Assembly (NCBI GenBank): GCA_900316105.1
Contig: ONBR01000002.1
Span: 62,001 to 126,000, forward strand
DNA length: 64,000 nucleotides
Direction: 5' to 3'
Origin: an uncultured Olsenella sp.
Lineage (GTDB): Bacteria; Actinomycetota; Coriobacteriia; Coriobacteriales; Atopobiaceae
How positions within the stretch are numbered: position 1 is the first letter of the stretch; every line of letters starts with the position of its first letter. This document shows positions 1 through 7,353 of the stretch, one piece after another. Under the pieces are notes generated by a model. The model had not been told where the DNA came from. It did no database searches and saw nothing but the letters and a program-made list of their open reading frames with translations. A program made the position numbers and the translations under genes.

Positions 1-451
1 AGTCGTGTCCGTCAACCAGGTCACGCCCATGAGGGGATTTCTTGAGCGTGATGATGCCGACCTCGGAGAGCTGACGCACGAAGCTCACGGAGACACCCAG
101 AAGCTCTGGCATGCGGGCTATGGGATGGAGTCGAGACGTGATCTCGTCGTCCTCCTGGTCCGGCTCCTCCAGGCTGGCAGCCACCGTGGCAGCAACGGAG
201 TCTGGTCTCTTTCCGTCAAGCTGGTCCTTGATGACCTGCAGGGGCATGAAGCGGTTCTTCTGCAGGTAGAGGATGGTCTCCAGGCGACTGATGTCCGACT
301 GGGAGTAGAGACGGTAGCCCGATGGCGTGCGCGAGGGCGTCAAGAGCCCCTCGTCCTCGAGGTAGCGCACCTTCGAGATGGAAAGGTCCGGGTATTGGGC
401 CTGGAGCTTCTTTACGACCTTGCCGATTGTCAGATAACCTGCGTCTGGCAT
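1..451 (-). CDS. MerR-family regulator, FtsR-like (C-terminus cut by window edge)
   Basis: About 150 codons are visible, running off the left edge. The protein starts MPDAGYLTIGKVVKKL and has a MerR winged-helix: helix-turn-helix at residues 7-25, KVRYLEDEGLL at 27-37 and the wing PSGYRLYSQSDI at 43-54. A second helical segment at about 114-134 (MPELLGVSVSFVRQLSEVGI) resembles the C-terminal part of actinobacterial FtsR. The start lies 3 nt after the stop of the FHA gene, so the two are probably co-transcribed and coupled. In Corynebacterium and Mycobacterium a MerR gene next to the FHA gene garA/odhI is FtsR, which activates ftsZ expression. That role is an inference from family and context here. 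Confidence 0.85.
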   Translation of the reverse strand, partial: MPDAGYLTIGKVVKKLQAQYPDLSISKVRYLEDEGLLTPSRTPSGYRLYSQSDISRLETILYLQKNRFMPLQVIKDQLDGKRPDSVAATVAASLEEPDQEDDEITSRLHPIARMPELLGVSVSFVRQLSEVGIITLKKSPHGRDLVDGHD

Positions 452-454
452 GAG

Positions 455-916
455 CTAAGCCTCAGCCTGGATCCTGGCAGCGCGACGGTTGGTATGGAAG
501 ATCATGCGGAAGGTGCCGATCTGCACGGTAGAGCCATCGCGGAGCACTGCCTTGTTGATGATGGCGCCGTCGACCCAGGTGCCGTTGAGCGAGCCCAGGT
601 CCTCGATGGTTGCGTAGCCTGAGCCAATGCCCGTGAGGTCTATGCAGGCGTGATGGCGAGAGACGGTCATATCATTCAAAAAGACGGAGTTTGAGGGGTC
701 GCGGCCGATGCTGACCAGGTCAGTGGTGAGCTCGAAGACCGAACCGGTCTGGGGCCCCTTGACGATGGATAGGGTCGGGCGAGAGGGCGTATGTCCGCCC
801 AAGAGGTCGGGCGACGTGGAATCTGTGGGAGGCATACGAAAGATCTCAGTGGCTCCCATATTGTTCTTTTTGCTTGGATCCATCAACTCGCTCCTGTCAA
901 AGTCAGCCATTTCCAT
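455..916 (-). CDS. FHA-domain protein, GarA/OdhI-like
   Basis: The 153-residue protein has one forkhead-associated domain at about residues 48-141, with phosphothreonine-binding signatures IGRDPSN (70-76), SRHHA (86-90) and GSLNGT (108-113). The N-terminus contains GATEIFR (21-27), which lines up with the ETTSVFR segment of GarA/OdhI. In that family a Thr there is phosphorylated by Ser/Thr kinases and then bound by the protein's own FHA domain. Only one Thr (T23) is present here, so the switch may be simpler. Known GarA proteins regulate 2-oxoglutarate dehydrogenase and glutamate metabolism; no target can be read from this window. An internal ATG two codons downstream (910) is an equally possible start. 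It sits between the ridA-like gene and the MerR gene. Confidence 0.85.
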   Translation of the reverse strand: MEMADFDRSELMDPSKKNNMGATEIFRMPPTDSTSPDLLGGHTPSRPTLSIVKGPQTGSVFELTTDLVSIGRDPSNSVFLNDMTVSRHHACIDLTGIGSGYATIEDLGSLNGTWVDGAIINKAVLRDGSTVQIGTFRMIFHTNRRAARIQAEA

Positions 917-932
917 TCATATGATAACGCTA

Positions 933-1313
933 CTAGCGGCAGGCGATGCACTCCATCTCGACAAGCGCATCCTTTGGGAGTCGAGAGACCTCTACGATGG
1001 ACAGTGCTGGTGCTGGCAGCGAGAAATGCGAGCAAAAGACCTCTTGGGCAAGCCGTGCGTCACCGAGGTCCTTGAGGTAGAGGGTCGCCTTTGCCACGTC
1101 AGTGAGGGAGCAATCGCATTCCTCCAGGAGGAGGGAGATGATCTGTATGACGCGTTCCATCTGGGGAATGATGCCACCCTCCACCAGCCTGCTGGGGTCC
1201 TGGGGGTCCAGGGCCACCTGTCCTGCGGTAAAGATGAGCCTGCCTGCGGTCGTTCCCATGGAATAGGGACCGGGTGCCTCGGGTACTCCTTGCGCGTTGA
1301 TCGAGTACTTCAA
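933..1313 (-). CDS. RidA/YjgF-family protein lacking the catalytic arginine
   Basis: The 126-residue protein has the full chorismate-mutase-like RidA fold, with GPYSMG (15-20), FTAGQVALDP (28-37) and IVEVSRLPKDALVEME near the end. True RidA proteins are enamine/imine deaminases that use an arginine (E. coli Arg105, in PARS) to bind the substrate carboxylate. Here the motif reads PALS, with Leu104 encoded by CTG, so this belongs with Rid subfamilies that lack that residue, and 2-iminobutanoate deaminase activity should not be assumed. The first in-frame codon is TTG at 1311-1313, preceded by a purine-rich GGGGAGAG. It overlaps the TGA of a possible 9-codon leader ORF. FHA and MerR genes follow in the same direction. 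Confidence 0.85.
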   Translation of the reverse strand: MKYSINAQGVPEAPGPYSMGTTAGRLIFTAGQVALDPQDPSRLVEGGIIPQMERVIQIISLLLEECDCSLTDVAKATLYLKDLGDARLAQEVFCSHFSLPAPALSIVEVSRLPKDALVEMECIACR

Positions 1314-1437
1314 GCCTCTCTCCCCTCTTTGCCTGACATTTCAATCTCCTCGTATAAGAGGATAGGCCCTTGTGACCTTTTCGTGGCCTGGGATGGCAGC
1401 CTGTCCGCATACGGCAAGGGATTCGCAAAACTCCAGA

Positions 1438-1486
1438 TGCCGAAAGGCGCCCGCCCCGGATGTTCGAGGCCAGGCGCCTTCCGGCA
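1438..1486 (-). terminator. possible terminator hairpin after the patB-like gene
   Basis: A 14-bp inverted repeat (1438-1451 with 1473-1486, one mismatch) lies just downstream of the C-S lyase stop codon. On the minus strand it is followed by a weak T-rich stretch (GGAGTTTTG) a few bases on. The 21-base loop is long and the T-tract short, so this is only a plausible terminator. Confidence 0.4.
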
Positions 1487-1512
1487 GCGTTCAAAAGAGC
1501 TATCGATAGGGC

Positions 1513-2727
1513 CTAGAGACCCTTCCTGACCTTCTGAGAGGCGATGGCCAGGCGATCCAGGGCGGCGTTGAGGACCGAGCGGGGGCAGGCAAGGTTGAAG
1601 CGCTCGAAGCCGGAGCCGCCCTTGCCGAACATGTGGCCCTCGTCCAGGTAGAGGTAGGCGTCATCCTTCATGAAGGACTCGAGCTCCTCGTCGGACAGGC
1701 CCCAGGCTCGGAAGTCGACCCAAGCCAGATAGGTGCCTTCCAGGGGATAGACCTCCACCTCGGGCATGCAGCTGGAGAGGAAGCCCTTGAGGAGCTCGTA
1801 GTTGCCCTGGATGTAGGGAATGAGCTCTTCCAGCCACTCGTCGCACTGTGTGTAGGCGGCGGTGGTGGCCACGTAACCAAAGGAGTTGAGCATGCCAAAG
1901 TCACCAAGGAGGGTACGGCCGTCCACGAAGCGCTTGCGCAGGTCGGGGCTGGGGATGTAGATGGCAGACGTCTGGCAGCCGGCAAGGTTAAAGGTCTTGG
2001 AGGGGGCAGTGCAGACAACCATCTTGGCGTACTCGGACGGGTCGGCGACCTTCATGATGGCCGTGTGGCTCTGTCCGGGCATGATCAGGTCGTCGTGGAT
2101 CTCGTCGGCGACGATGATTACGTCGTTGGCAAAGCAGGCGTCCAGGAGGCGGCGGAGCTCCACTGCCGACCAGACGCGGCCTACGGGGTTGTGGGGGCTG
2201 CAGAGGATGAGCATCTTGTTGGCAGGATCTGCGCACTTCTGTGCCAAGTCATCGAAGTCCATCTCGTAGCGGTGACCGCCATCCTCGGTCTCTACGACCT
2301 TGAGGGGGTTATCTACCAGCGTGCGACCGCTCTGCTCGACTGCAAGGCTGAAGGGATAGTAGACGGGCGACTGAATGATTACGCCGTCGCCAGGCTCGGT
2401 GAGGGTGCGGACGGCATTGAAGATGGCGGGGACCACGCCATTGGAGGTAACCAGCATCTGCTTGGTGGGATTCCAGTTGTGGTGGTTCTTCTGCCAGTTC
2501 AGACATGCGTCATAGAACTCCTGAGTGGGCTGGGTGTAGCCCAGGAAGGGGTGCTTGAGGAAGTCCTGGAGGGCATCGATGACTGCGGGAGGGGTATTGA
2601 ACTCCATGTCTGCAACAGAGAGGGGCGCAATCTCGTTGCCCAGCTGGGGATTATGCTCGAGCATGGAACCCCATTTGAAAGACGAGGAACGATCGCCCTC
2701 AATCTTTGCGTCAAAGTCGAACTGCAT
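1513..2727 (-). CDS. patB: MalY/PatB-family PLP-dependent C-S lyase
   Basis: This 404-residue fold-type I aminotransferase-like enzyme has the MalY/PatB pattern. It starts FDAKIEGDRSSSFKWG, and the PLP-binding residues are Asn180 (SPHNPVGR), Asp208 (IIVADEIHDDL) and Lys244 in APSKTFNLAG. The family cleaves the C-S bond of cystathionine or cysteine conjugates to give homocysteine or thiols plus pyruvate and ammonia; some members also act as regulators, as MalY does. It is about the usual length (390-400). The start has a strong AAAGGAG 8 nt upstream. It appears to be a single-gene unit with a structured leader. The exact substrate cannot be told from sequence. Confidence 0.9.
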   Translation of the reverse strand: MQFDFDAKIEGDRSSSFKWGSMLEHNPQLGNEIAPLSVADMEFNTPPAVIDALQDFLKHPFLGYTQPTQEFYDACLNWQKNHHNWNPTKQMLVTSNGVVPAIFNAVRTLTEPGDGVIIQSPVYYPFSLAVEQSGRTLVDNPLKVVETEDGGHRYEMDFDDLAQKCADPANKMLILCSPHNPVGRVWSAVELRRLLDACFANDVIIVADEIHDDLIMPGQSHTAIMKVADPSEYAKMVVCTAPSKTFNLAGCQTSAIYIPSPDLRKRFVDGRTLLGDFGMLNSFGYVATTAAYTQCDEWLEELIPYIQGNYELLKGFLSSCMPEVEVYPLEGTYLAWVDFRAWGLSDEELESFMKDDAYLYLDEGHMFGKGGSGFERFNLACPRSVLNAALDRLAIASQKVRKGL

Positions 2728-2780
2728 ATGAATGTCTCCTTTGAGGTGTGCGGGACAGTGGGATGGACTTCATATAACGA

Positions 2781-2872
2781 AGGGTAGCTTAGCAAAAGCT
2801 GCTACCCATACGAGAGATTTAACGTTAGTTGAAACCTGTTCAACACATGTCGTCCACAGGTAATATCTACCT
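2781..2872 (-). promoter_or_regulatory. leader of the patB-like gene with palindromes and a hairpin
   Basis: Three symmetric elements lie in the 180-bp gap upstream of the C-S lyase. GTTGAAACCTGTTCAAC (2828-2844) is a 17-bp palindrome that overlaps a possible minus-strand -35 (TTGAAC) with TAAATC about 16 nt downstream. AGGTAATATCTACCT (2858-2872) is a second palindrome. A GGGTAGC/GCTACCC hairpin (2782-2788 with 2801-2807) would lie in the 5' UTR. The first two look like repressor sites and the third could act as an attenuator; both roles are inferred. Confidence 0.4.
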
Positions 2873-2910
2873 GCTGAGCGAAAATCATTTGACTTCTGCC
2901 TGACGTTAAA

Positions 2911-3744
2911 CTAGCCAAAGAGTCCGCGGGCTCCGATGAAGTCGTGCTCCAGGCGTATCAGGCCGTCGTGACTGAGCTCCGCTGGGAACATGGACAGCCT
3001 ATCGAGCTCATCAAGCCTGGACAGGCTGGGAAGGACGCTCCCCCGCCATGAGAGGTGGGCTTGGTAGCCCACGGGAGTCACCGTGTTGAAGGAGAGGAGG
3101 CTCCTCCAGAGGACGCGTGCGTATGCTGGAGGCACCAGCAGGAGGTAGTTGGGGTCTCCGGGGAGGTCTGGTCGCATGACGATGGAGGTGATGTGGCCAT
3201 CCAGGTCGAGGTTCTCCACCTGACCGCTCTTGGGCAGGCTCTGACCCTTTGGCACGTAGTCCGAAAGGACCGCCTGAGCAGCGGGACCGGCGAGGGCCAG
3301 GGGTACCAGGCGGTCGGTCATCTCTTTCAGGGCCAGGCCAACGTAGGGCCTGATGCCCCCTTGTTCTACCTTTGCGATGAAGTCGAGCCAGCCGCCTAGG
3401 ACGCTGGCTCGAGGGGAGGCGTCCATAATCAGGAACTCCCCCTCGCCCGTGCGTGCGGCCAGGGGTATAGAGGCTATGGCGCCGTCGCCCAGGAGCGAGA
3501 CCTCGAATGAGCACTCCCCCACCTGAAGCTTTCGTCCACCGAGCGTTGCCCCCATGAAGCTTGGGGTAGGACTGCCGCCTCCCACCAGGAGGAGCATGCC
3601 CGATAGGTCCGTGAGGGCAGCCCCCTCCTTAAAGGGCTTTGACTCGTCCGTAGCCAGATAGCTGGCGGGACCCGTGAGGGCATCTCCCTCGTTGAAGCTA
3701 GCCCCCAGGGCAAGCTCCTCGGTATACAGAACGCTTTGTGACAT
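2911..3744 (-). CDS. GcvT-like folate-binding-fold protein
   Basis: The 277-residue protein has weak but recognisable similarity to aminomethyltransferase (GcvT). GAALTDLSGMLLLVGG near the N-terminus corresponds to the GcvT 'vxDxSxxxxxxvxG' region, and the end carries HDFIGARGL, like the GcvT 'DFIGxxxL' motif. It is shorter than GcvT (about 360) and I cannot identify the residues that bind aminomethyl-lipoyl protein, so a glycine-cleavage role is doubtful. No gcvH or gcvP is nearby. The start at 3744 is chosen because GGAG lies 7 nt upstream; an in-frame ATG at 3792 falls inside the terminator of the preceding gene and is rejected. Product assignment is tentative. Confidence 0.6.
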   Translation of the reverse strand: MSQSVLYTEELALGASFNEGDALTGPASYLATDESKPFKEGAALTDLSGMLLLVGGGSPTPSFMGATLGGRKLQVGECSFEVSLLGDGAIASIPLAARTGEGEFLIMDASPRASVLGGWLDFIAKVEQGGIRPYVGLALKEMTDRLVPLALAGPAAQAVLSDYVPKGQSLPKSGQVENLDLDGHITSIVMRPDLPGDPNYLLLVPPAYARVLWRSLLSFNTVTPVGYQAHLSWRGSVLPSLSRLDELDRLSMFPAELSHDGLIRLEHDFIGARGLFG

Positions 3745-3773
3745 GGTTTTGCTCCAAGCTAATGATGCAAAGA

Positions 3774-3808
3774 GAAAAACGACCTGCCTCAAGGATGGGC
3801 GGGTCGTT
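3774..3808 (-). terminator. rho-independent terminator after the D,D-carboxypeptidase gene
   Basis: On the minus strand AACGACCCGCC pairs with GGCAGGTCGTT around a short loop and runs directly into TTTTTC, which is a classic terminator. It separates the carboxypeptidase gene from the GcvT-like gene, so the latter needs its own promoter or read-through. Confidence 0.8.
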
Positions 3809-3822
3809 GCTGGACGAATCTG

Positions 3823-4989
3823 CTAGGCGAAAAGGGGTAGGGCAAAGATCGAGACGTTAGGCACGTAGGCCAGCTGCTTGCTTGCCCCGTAGGTCTGATA
3901 ACAGACCTTGTGCTTGCCCTGGGACCAGACGGCTGTGCCATAACCTCCACCGAGGTCCACCAGGAGATCCGTGCTGGGGATGCTGACGGAGTACTGGATG
4001 TTCTCGCCAGGATAGACAAGTCCCGTGGAGTCGATGTTGCTATAGATGACGACCTTCGGGCCAAAGCCAAGGGCCCAATTGGCAACGCGAATGGGCAGCT
4101 GCTTCTTGGTAAAGGAGGAGCGCGTGTAGGCGTTGGCGTAGGACCAGTCCATGAGCTTGGCGGTGTCACCGAAACGGCCGGCGTTGGTCTTGCAGCCCAG
4201 GACGGCGGAGTAGAGCCTGACGCCGCTGCGCATGGAGGCACCCAGGAAGGCGCAGCCAGACTCGACCGCTCCGGTCTTTATGCCCACCAGGCCGTCATAG
4301 GTGGCCATGAGCTTGTCGGTGGAGTAGTAGGTCCTTTCCACGCCGCCAATCGTGACGGTGTAGGAGGAGGTACGTACGGCCTGGGCGATGAAGGGATAGT
4401 GCTCCAGGGCATACTTTGCCATCTTGGTCAGATCGGCTGCCGTGGAATAGTGACCCTCTGCCATGAGGCCGTGGGTGTTCATGAAGTGGGTGTTGGTCAT
4501 ACCGATTTCTTGGGCCTTCTCGTTCATCTTCTTGACGAACTCGTCAGTGGAGCCCACGGTGGCGATGGCCGCGTTGTCTGCTGCGTCGTTGGCGGAATAG
4601 ACCAGCATGACCATCATGATCTGGCGCAGGGTGAGGGTATCTCCCTCCTTGATGCCGGCAATCTGGGCATCTGCCTGGTAGGGCAGCTGCTTGAGGGTAT
4701 AGGTCTGGTCCAGATCCTTGCCTTGGTCCAGGGCTACCATGGCGGTCATGACCTTGGTGATGGATGCGGGGTCCATGCGCTGGTCGGGGTTCTTCTCGGC
4801 TAGGACATGACCATCCTGGTCGATGATCTGGTAGGTCTGCGCCTCGTCCACCTGAGGACCTTCGGCCATTGCGGTCTGCGGTAGCAGAAAGAGGGACAGT
4901 GCCAGCGTAAGGCCGAGCGAAAGTATGGAGAGAAAGAACGGCTTGTGCCTGCTGCCCTGTCCAATGGTGAAAGACATGCCTTTTTTCAT
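3823..4989 (-). CDS. D-alanyl-D-alanine carboxypeptidase (DacA/DacF-type PBP)
   Basis: This 388-residue class C low-molecular-weight PBP removes the terminal D-Ala from peptidoglycan stem pentapeptides outside the membrane. A signal peptide is clear: basic start, hydrophobic stretch about 17-38, likely cleavage after AMA (about 42). The serine-enzyme motifs are SITK (76-79, nucleophile Ser76, Lys79), SAN (132-134) and KTG (238-240). The C-terminal part resembles the beta-rich domain of PBP5. The ATG overlaps the stop of the pgsA-like gene in an ATGA, giving translational coupling. The longer in-frame reading upstream is the shadow of that gene. A terminator follows. Confidence 0.93.
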   Translation of the reverse strand: MKKGMSFTIGQGSRHKPFFLSILSLGLTLALSLFLLPQTAMAEGPQVDEAQTYQIIDQDGHVLAEKNPDQRMDPASITKVMTAMVALDQGKDLDQTYTLKQLPYQADAQIAGIKEGDTLTLRQIMMVMLVYSANDAADNAAIATVGSTDEFVKKMNEKAQEIGMTNTHFMNTHGLMAEGHYSTAADLTKMAKYALEHYPFIAQAVRTSSYTVTIGGVERTYYSTDKLMATYDGLVGIKTGAVESGCAFLGASMRSGVRLYSAVLGCKTNAGRFGDTAKLMDWSYANAYTRSSFTKKQLPIRVANWALGFGPKVVIYSNIDSTGLVYPGENIQYSVSIPSTDLLVDLGGGYGTAVWSQGKHKVCYQTYGASKQLAYVPNVSIFALPLFA

Positions 4990-5735
4990 CGTGCGACTGC
5001 CTCTCCCGCCTCGGCTTCCTGGGAGTCCAGGACCTGGCGACGGATGGCAAAGCCCTCCTTGCTGTAGATGATGGCGGCTATGGTCGAGAGGACCAGGCCG
5101 ATGTAGATGATGAAGATGCCCAGGGCGGCGGATTCGTTGTTGAGTCCCGGCAGCCAAGAGGCAGACGTGATGCCCAAGGCATGGATCTGCGGCTGGCCTA
5201 GGAGCATATCGGCAAAGCCGGCCATCAGGCAGGCCGTGGCACCCTTGCCAACGTAGATGACGTCTATGGGACGCCTACGGTAGCGCTGGACGATCATGGC
5301 TCCGACCAGAAGGTAGGCGTCACGCAGTATAACGAAGAAGGCAATCCACAGGGGGAGCTCCCCCACCCAGACTAGGCCGAGGACTCCCGTGAAGAGGAGG
5401 ACGCGGTCCATGATGGGGTCGCAGATCTTTCCCAGCCACGAGACCGTCTGGGTGCGTCGTGCCACTTGGCCATCCAGAAAGTCGGTGACGGCAGCAACGA
5501 CGTAGCAAGTCACGGCCACCGCGCGATTTCCGTGGTTGACAAAGAGGTAGAGGAAGGTGAGGGTCAGGATGAATCGGCAGAGGGTGATGAGGTTGGCAAG
5601 GGTGAAGATCTGATTCGAGGGGTTGGAGGAGGTACCCAGAGGAGCCTCCGTCGTGCCCTCGGTCTGCGCCTTGAGGGCATCGGGGTCGATTCGGTTCTTT
5701 ACCTTCCTCGACACTCTGCTTCTTGCGTTTGACAA
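4986..5735 (-). CDS. pgsA: CDP-alcohol phosphatidyltransferase, PgsA-like
   Basis: The protein is an integral membrane enzyme of the CDP-OH-P transferase family. The full signature DGxxARx8Gx3Dx3D is present from DGQVAR to DPIMD at about residues 88-110, with several hydrophobic helices around and after it. Family members join CDP-diacylglycerol to a small alcohol; glycerol-3-phosphate (PgsA, first step to phosphatidylglycerol) is most likely, but cardiolipin-synthase or phosphatidylinositol-phosphate-type substrates cannot be excluded. The start is placed at TTG 5735 because AGGAG lies 8 nt upstream; a GTG three codons earlier (5744) overlaps that same AGGAG. The N-terminal 45 residues are polar and probably cytosolic. 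It is coupled to the carboxypeptidase gene by a 4-nt overlap. Confidence 0.85.
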   Translation of the reverse strand: MSNARSRVSRKVKNRIDPDALKAQTEGTTEAPLGTSSNPSNQIFTLANLITLCRFILTLTFLYLFVNHGNRAVAVTCYVVAAVTDFLDGQVARRTQTVSWLGKICDPIMDRVLLFTGVLGLVWVGELPLWIAFFVILRDAYLLVGAMIVQRYRRRPIDVIYVGKGATACLMAGFADMLLGQPQIHALGITSASWLPGLNNESAALGIFIIYIGLVLSTIAAIIYSKEGFAIRRQVLDSQEAEAGEAVAR

Positions 5736-5882
5736 CAGCGACACTCCTAGAACTCGGTTTTCTGGGCACTATCCTACCCGAAAACTATGATGCCTTGGAC
5801 GAATAGAAGGTAGGCGACACAAAGGTAAGGTCCGTGCAAGCCCAGCCATGTCGAGCCAGAACTTCCTGCCTGGTCGATTCGC

Positions 5883-6368
5883 CTAAGCGCGCGCTGCGTC
5901 GCTGAGGGTCACCTGACGATAGGCCACGCCACAGGTGTCCAGCGCCGTGCGGGAGATTTTTGCACCCAGGGTGTCGTGGTACTTGTCGTCCAGGTAGACG
6001 ACCTCGCCGATACCTGCCTGAATGAGCATCTTTGCGCACTCCTGGCAGGGAAAGAGGGTCACATAGACCGTGCCCTTCTGGAGGTCCTGGAGACTGCCTC
6101 GGTAGTTGAGCAGGGCGTTTGCCTCTGCGTGAATGACGTAGTTGTGCTTGTCGTGGAGGGGGTCGCCGTCCTCGTCCGCCCAGGGGAAGGCGTCGTCGTC
6201 GATGCCCGAGGGGGTGCCATTGTAACCCACGGATAGGATGCGGTGGTCTGGGCTGGCTATGCAGGCACCCACCTGGGTGTTGGGGTCCTTGCTGCGCAGG
6301 CTCGCCGCGATGGCAACGCGCATGAAGAACTCGTCCCAGCTGATGACGTTCGAACGCTTTCCAGGCAT
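5883..6368 (-). CDS. deoxycytidylate (dCMP) deaminase family protein
   Basis: This 161-residue zinc-dependent deaminase has ligands and catalytic Glu in HAEAN (His80, Glu82) and PCQEC (Cys108, Cys111). The start SWDEFFMRVAIAASLRSKDPNTQVGA is characteristic of dCMP deaminase/ComEB proteins. It would convert dCMP to dUMP, supplying thymidylate synthesis. AAAGG lies 8 nt upstream of the ATG, within an AT-rich TATATATAG stretch that may hold the promoter. It stands alone between the thioesterase and pgsA genes, same strand. Confidence 0.92.
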   Translation of the reverse strand: MPGKRSNVISWDEFFMRVAIAASLRSKDPNTQVGACIASPDHRILSVGYNGTPSGIDDDAFPWADEDGDPLHDKHNYVIHAEANALLNYRGSLQDLQKGTVYVTLFPCQECAKMLIQAGIGEVVYLDDKYHDTLGAKISRTALDTCGVAYRQVTLSDAARA

Positions 6369-6440
6369 GATGGCGGCCTTTCTATATATAAGGAATCCGG
6401 TCTGATATAGATGATTTGATGCTTGCGGGACGGTCGAAGG

Positions 6441-6932
6441 TTAGATGCCAGACTCGCGACGGGCAGCGCGGAGCTCCTTGCGGTTCTGGGCGGCATGCCA
6501 TTCGCGGTCCAGCTCGGGGTCGGAGTGGTCGATGTCGTAGGGAATGCGCTTGATGTGGCCATCCTCTCCTATGAGGACTTCGGTGAGGTAGGCAGTGTTG
6601 ATCAGGTGACGTTCGCCCGTCTTTACGTTCTCCACGTGGCTTTCCACGCGAACCTCACAGGAGGTGTTGCCCACGTAGGTGACCCTGCCCTGCATGACGA
6701 CGACGTCACCCACATAGGCGGGAGCCAGGAAGTTGAGCTTGTCCACGCAGGCGGTGGTGACGGGCCCGCCGCAGTGACGGATGGCTGCGATGCCTCCCAC
6801 CATGTCAATCCACTCCATGAGGCGTCCGCCAAAGATGCGACCTTGGGCGTTGGCGTCAGCGTGCATAACGACGCGCATGGTCTCGGACTTGGATTCTTCG
6901 ACCTTCTTGAGCGGACGTTGATCTGTGGACAT
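6441..6932 (-). CDS. hotdog-fold acyl-CoA thioesterase, YciA/BFIT-like
   Basis: This 163-residue single-hotdog-domain protein has the acyl-CoA hydrolase signature at about residues 22-50 (MHADANAQGRIFGGRLMEWI), followed by the central helix and strands CVDKLNFLAPAYVGDVVV. Such enzymes hydrolyse acyl-CoA to fatty acid and CoA in the cytosol; chain-length preference cannot be read from sequence. The last 40 residues are charged and rich in Arg/Glu. AAGGGAG precedes the ATG by 10 nt. The dCMP deaminase gene follows 72 bp downstream. Confidence 0.88.
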   Translation of the reverse strand: MSTDQRPLKKVEESKSETMRVVMHADANAQGRIFGGRLMEWIDMVGGIAAIRHCGGPVTTACVDKLNFLAPAYVGDVVVMQGRVTYVGNTSCEVRVESHVENVKTGERHLINTAYLTEVLIGEDGHIKRIPYDIDHSDPELDREWHAAQNRKELRAARRESGI

Positions 6933-7146
6933 GACTGCGTGACTCCCTTCTGCTGAGAACTTTTTCTAGTTTAGTCACTTCTCCTTAAAAGTGCGAGCTC
7001 ACGTGTGGAGGCCTTGGCATGGTGGAGGGTGACTGTCCACACCTGTCCCCGACGGTGTCTCATCCGAACATACGAGGATATCTTCTAGCTTGCACATAGA
7101 TTCTTCAAAAACATAGTTTCTAGGTGGGAATTAGAGTTAACCGTAG

Positions 7147-7310
7147 TATACTCATGTCAGCAAACGGAGCGGCAAAGGTTATGGAAGGCTGTTCCGGATG
7201 CGAAAGAAGTTTTTACGTTGCCCGGAATAGTGTTGGAACCTCTCCCCGACCATTCGATGGGCTTTGCCGCTGGCCAACCCCCCTTGGGCCAGCGGCAATT
7301 TTTCTTTATT
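7147..7310 (+). ncRNA. putative small RNA ending in a strong terminator (unknown family)
   Basis: The gap 6933-7353 has no convincing gene. It holds a plus-strand TATACT (7147-7152) that could be a -10 box (no good -35 found) and, about 155 nt on, a near-perfect intrinsic terminator. AGCGGCAAAG (7168-7177) is the exact complement of CTTTGCCGCT (7262-7271), which overlaps the 5' arm of the terminator, so the RNA could close 5' to 3' or form an antiterminator. An inner pair TTCCGG/CCGGAA (about 7192-7225) adds structure. No plus-strand gene follows before the 55-aa ORF at 7814. I could not match it to 6S, SRP, tmRNA or RNase P RNA. Confidence 0.45.
7264..7309 (+). terminator. strong rho-independent terminator without an upstream gene
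   Basis: TTGCCGCTGGCC (7264-7275) pairs perfectly with GGCCAGCGGCAA (7287-7298) around an 11-nt loop, followed by TTTTTCTTTATT. The T-tract is only on the plus strand, so it does not serve the minus-strand MGMT gene, which ends just beyond at 7354. Confidence 0.85.
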
Positions 7311-7353
7311 GATGACAAAGGCGGTCTGCCTCGTAGCGTATGGTGCCACGAAT

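Noticed and set aside
2911-3744. Calling the GcvT-like protein a glycine cleavage T protein
   Set aside because: Too short, key residues not identifiable, and no gcvH or gcvP nearby; only fold-level similarity is claimed.
4990-5157. N-terminal extension of the D,D-carboxypeptidase
   Set aside because: It reads the pgsA-like gene in another frame; the real start overlaps the pgsA stop and is followed by a clean signal peptide.
7147-7310. Assignment of the putative small RNA as SRP RNA, tmRNA or RNase P RNA
   Set aside because: The conserved cores of these RNAs could not be found; the length and the terminator fit many families, so no name is given.
7124-7312. 62-codon plus-strand ORF upstream of the tRNA region
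   Set aside because: It runs straight through the terminator hairpin and ends in its T-tract, has no ribosome-binding site, and its peptide is not protein-like.
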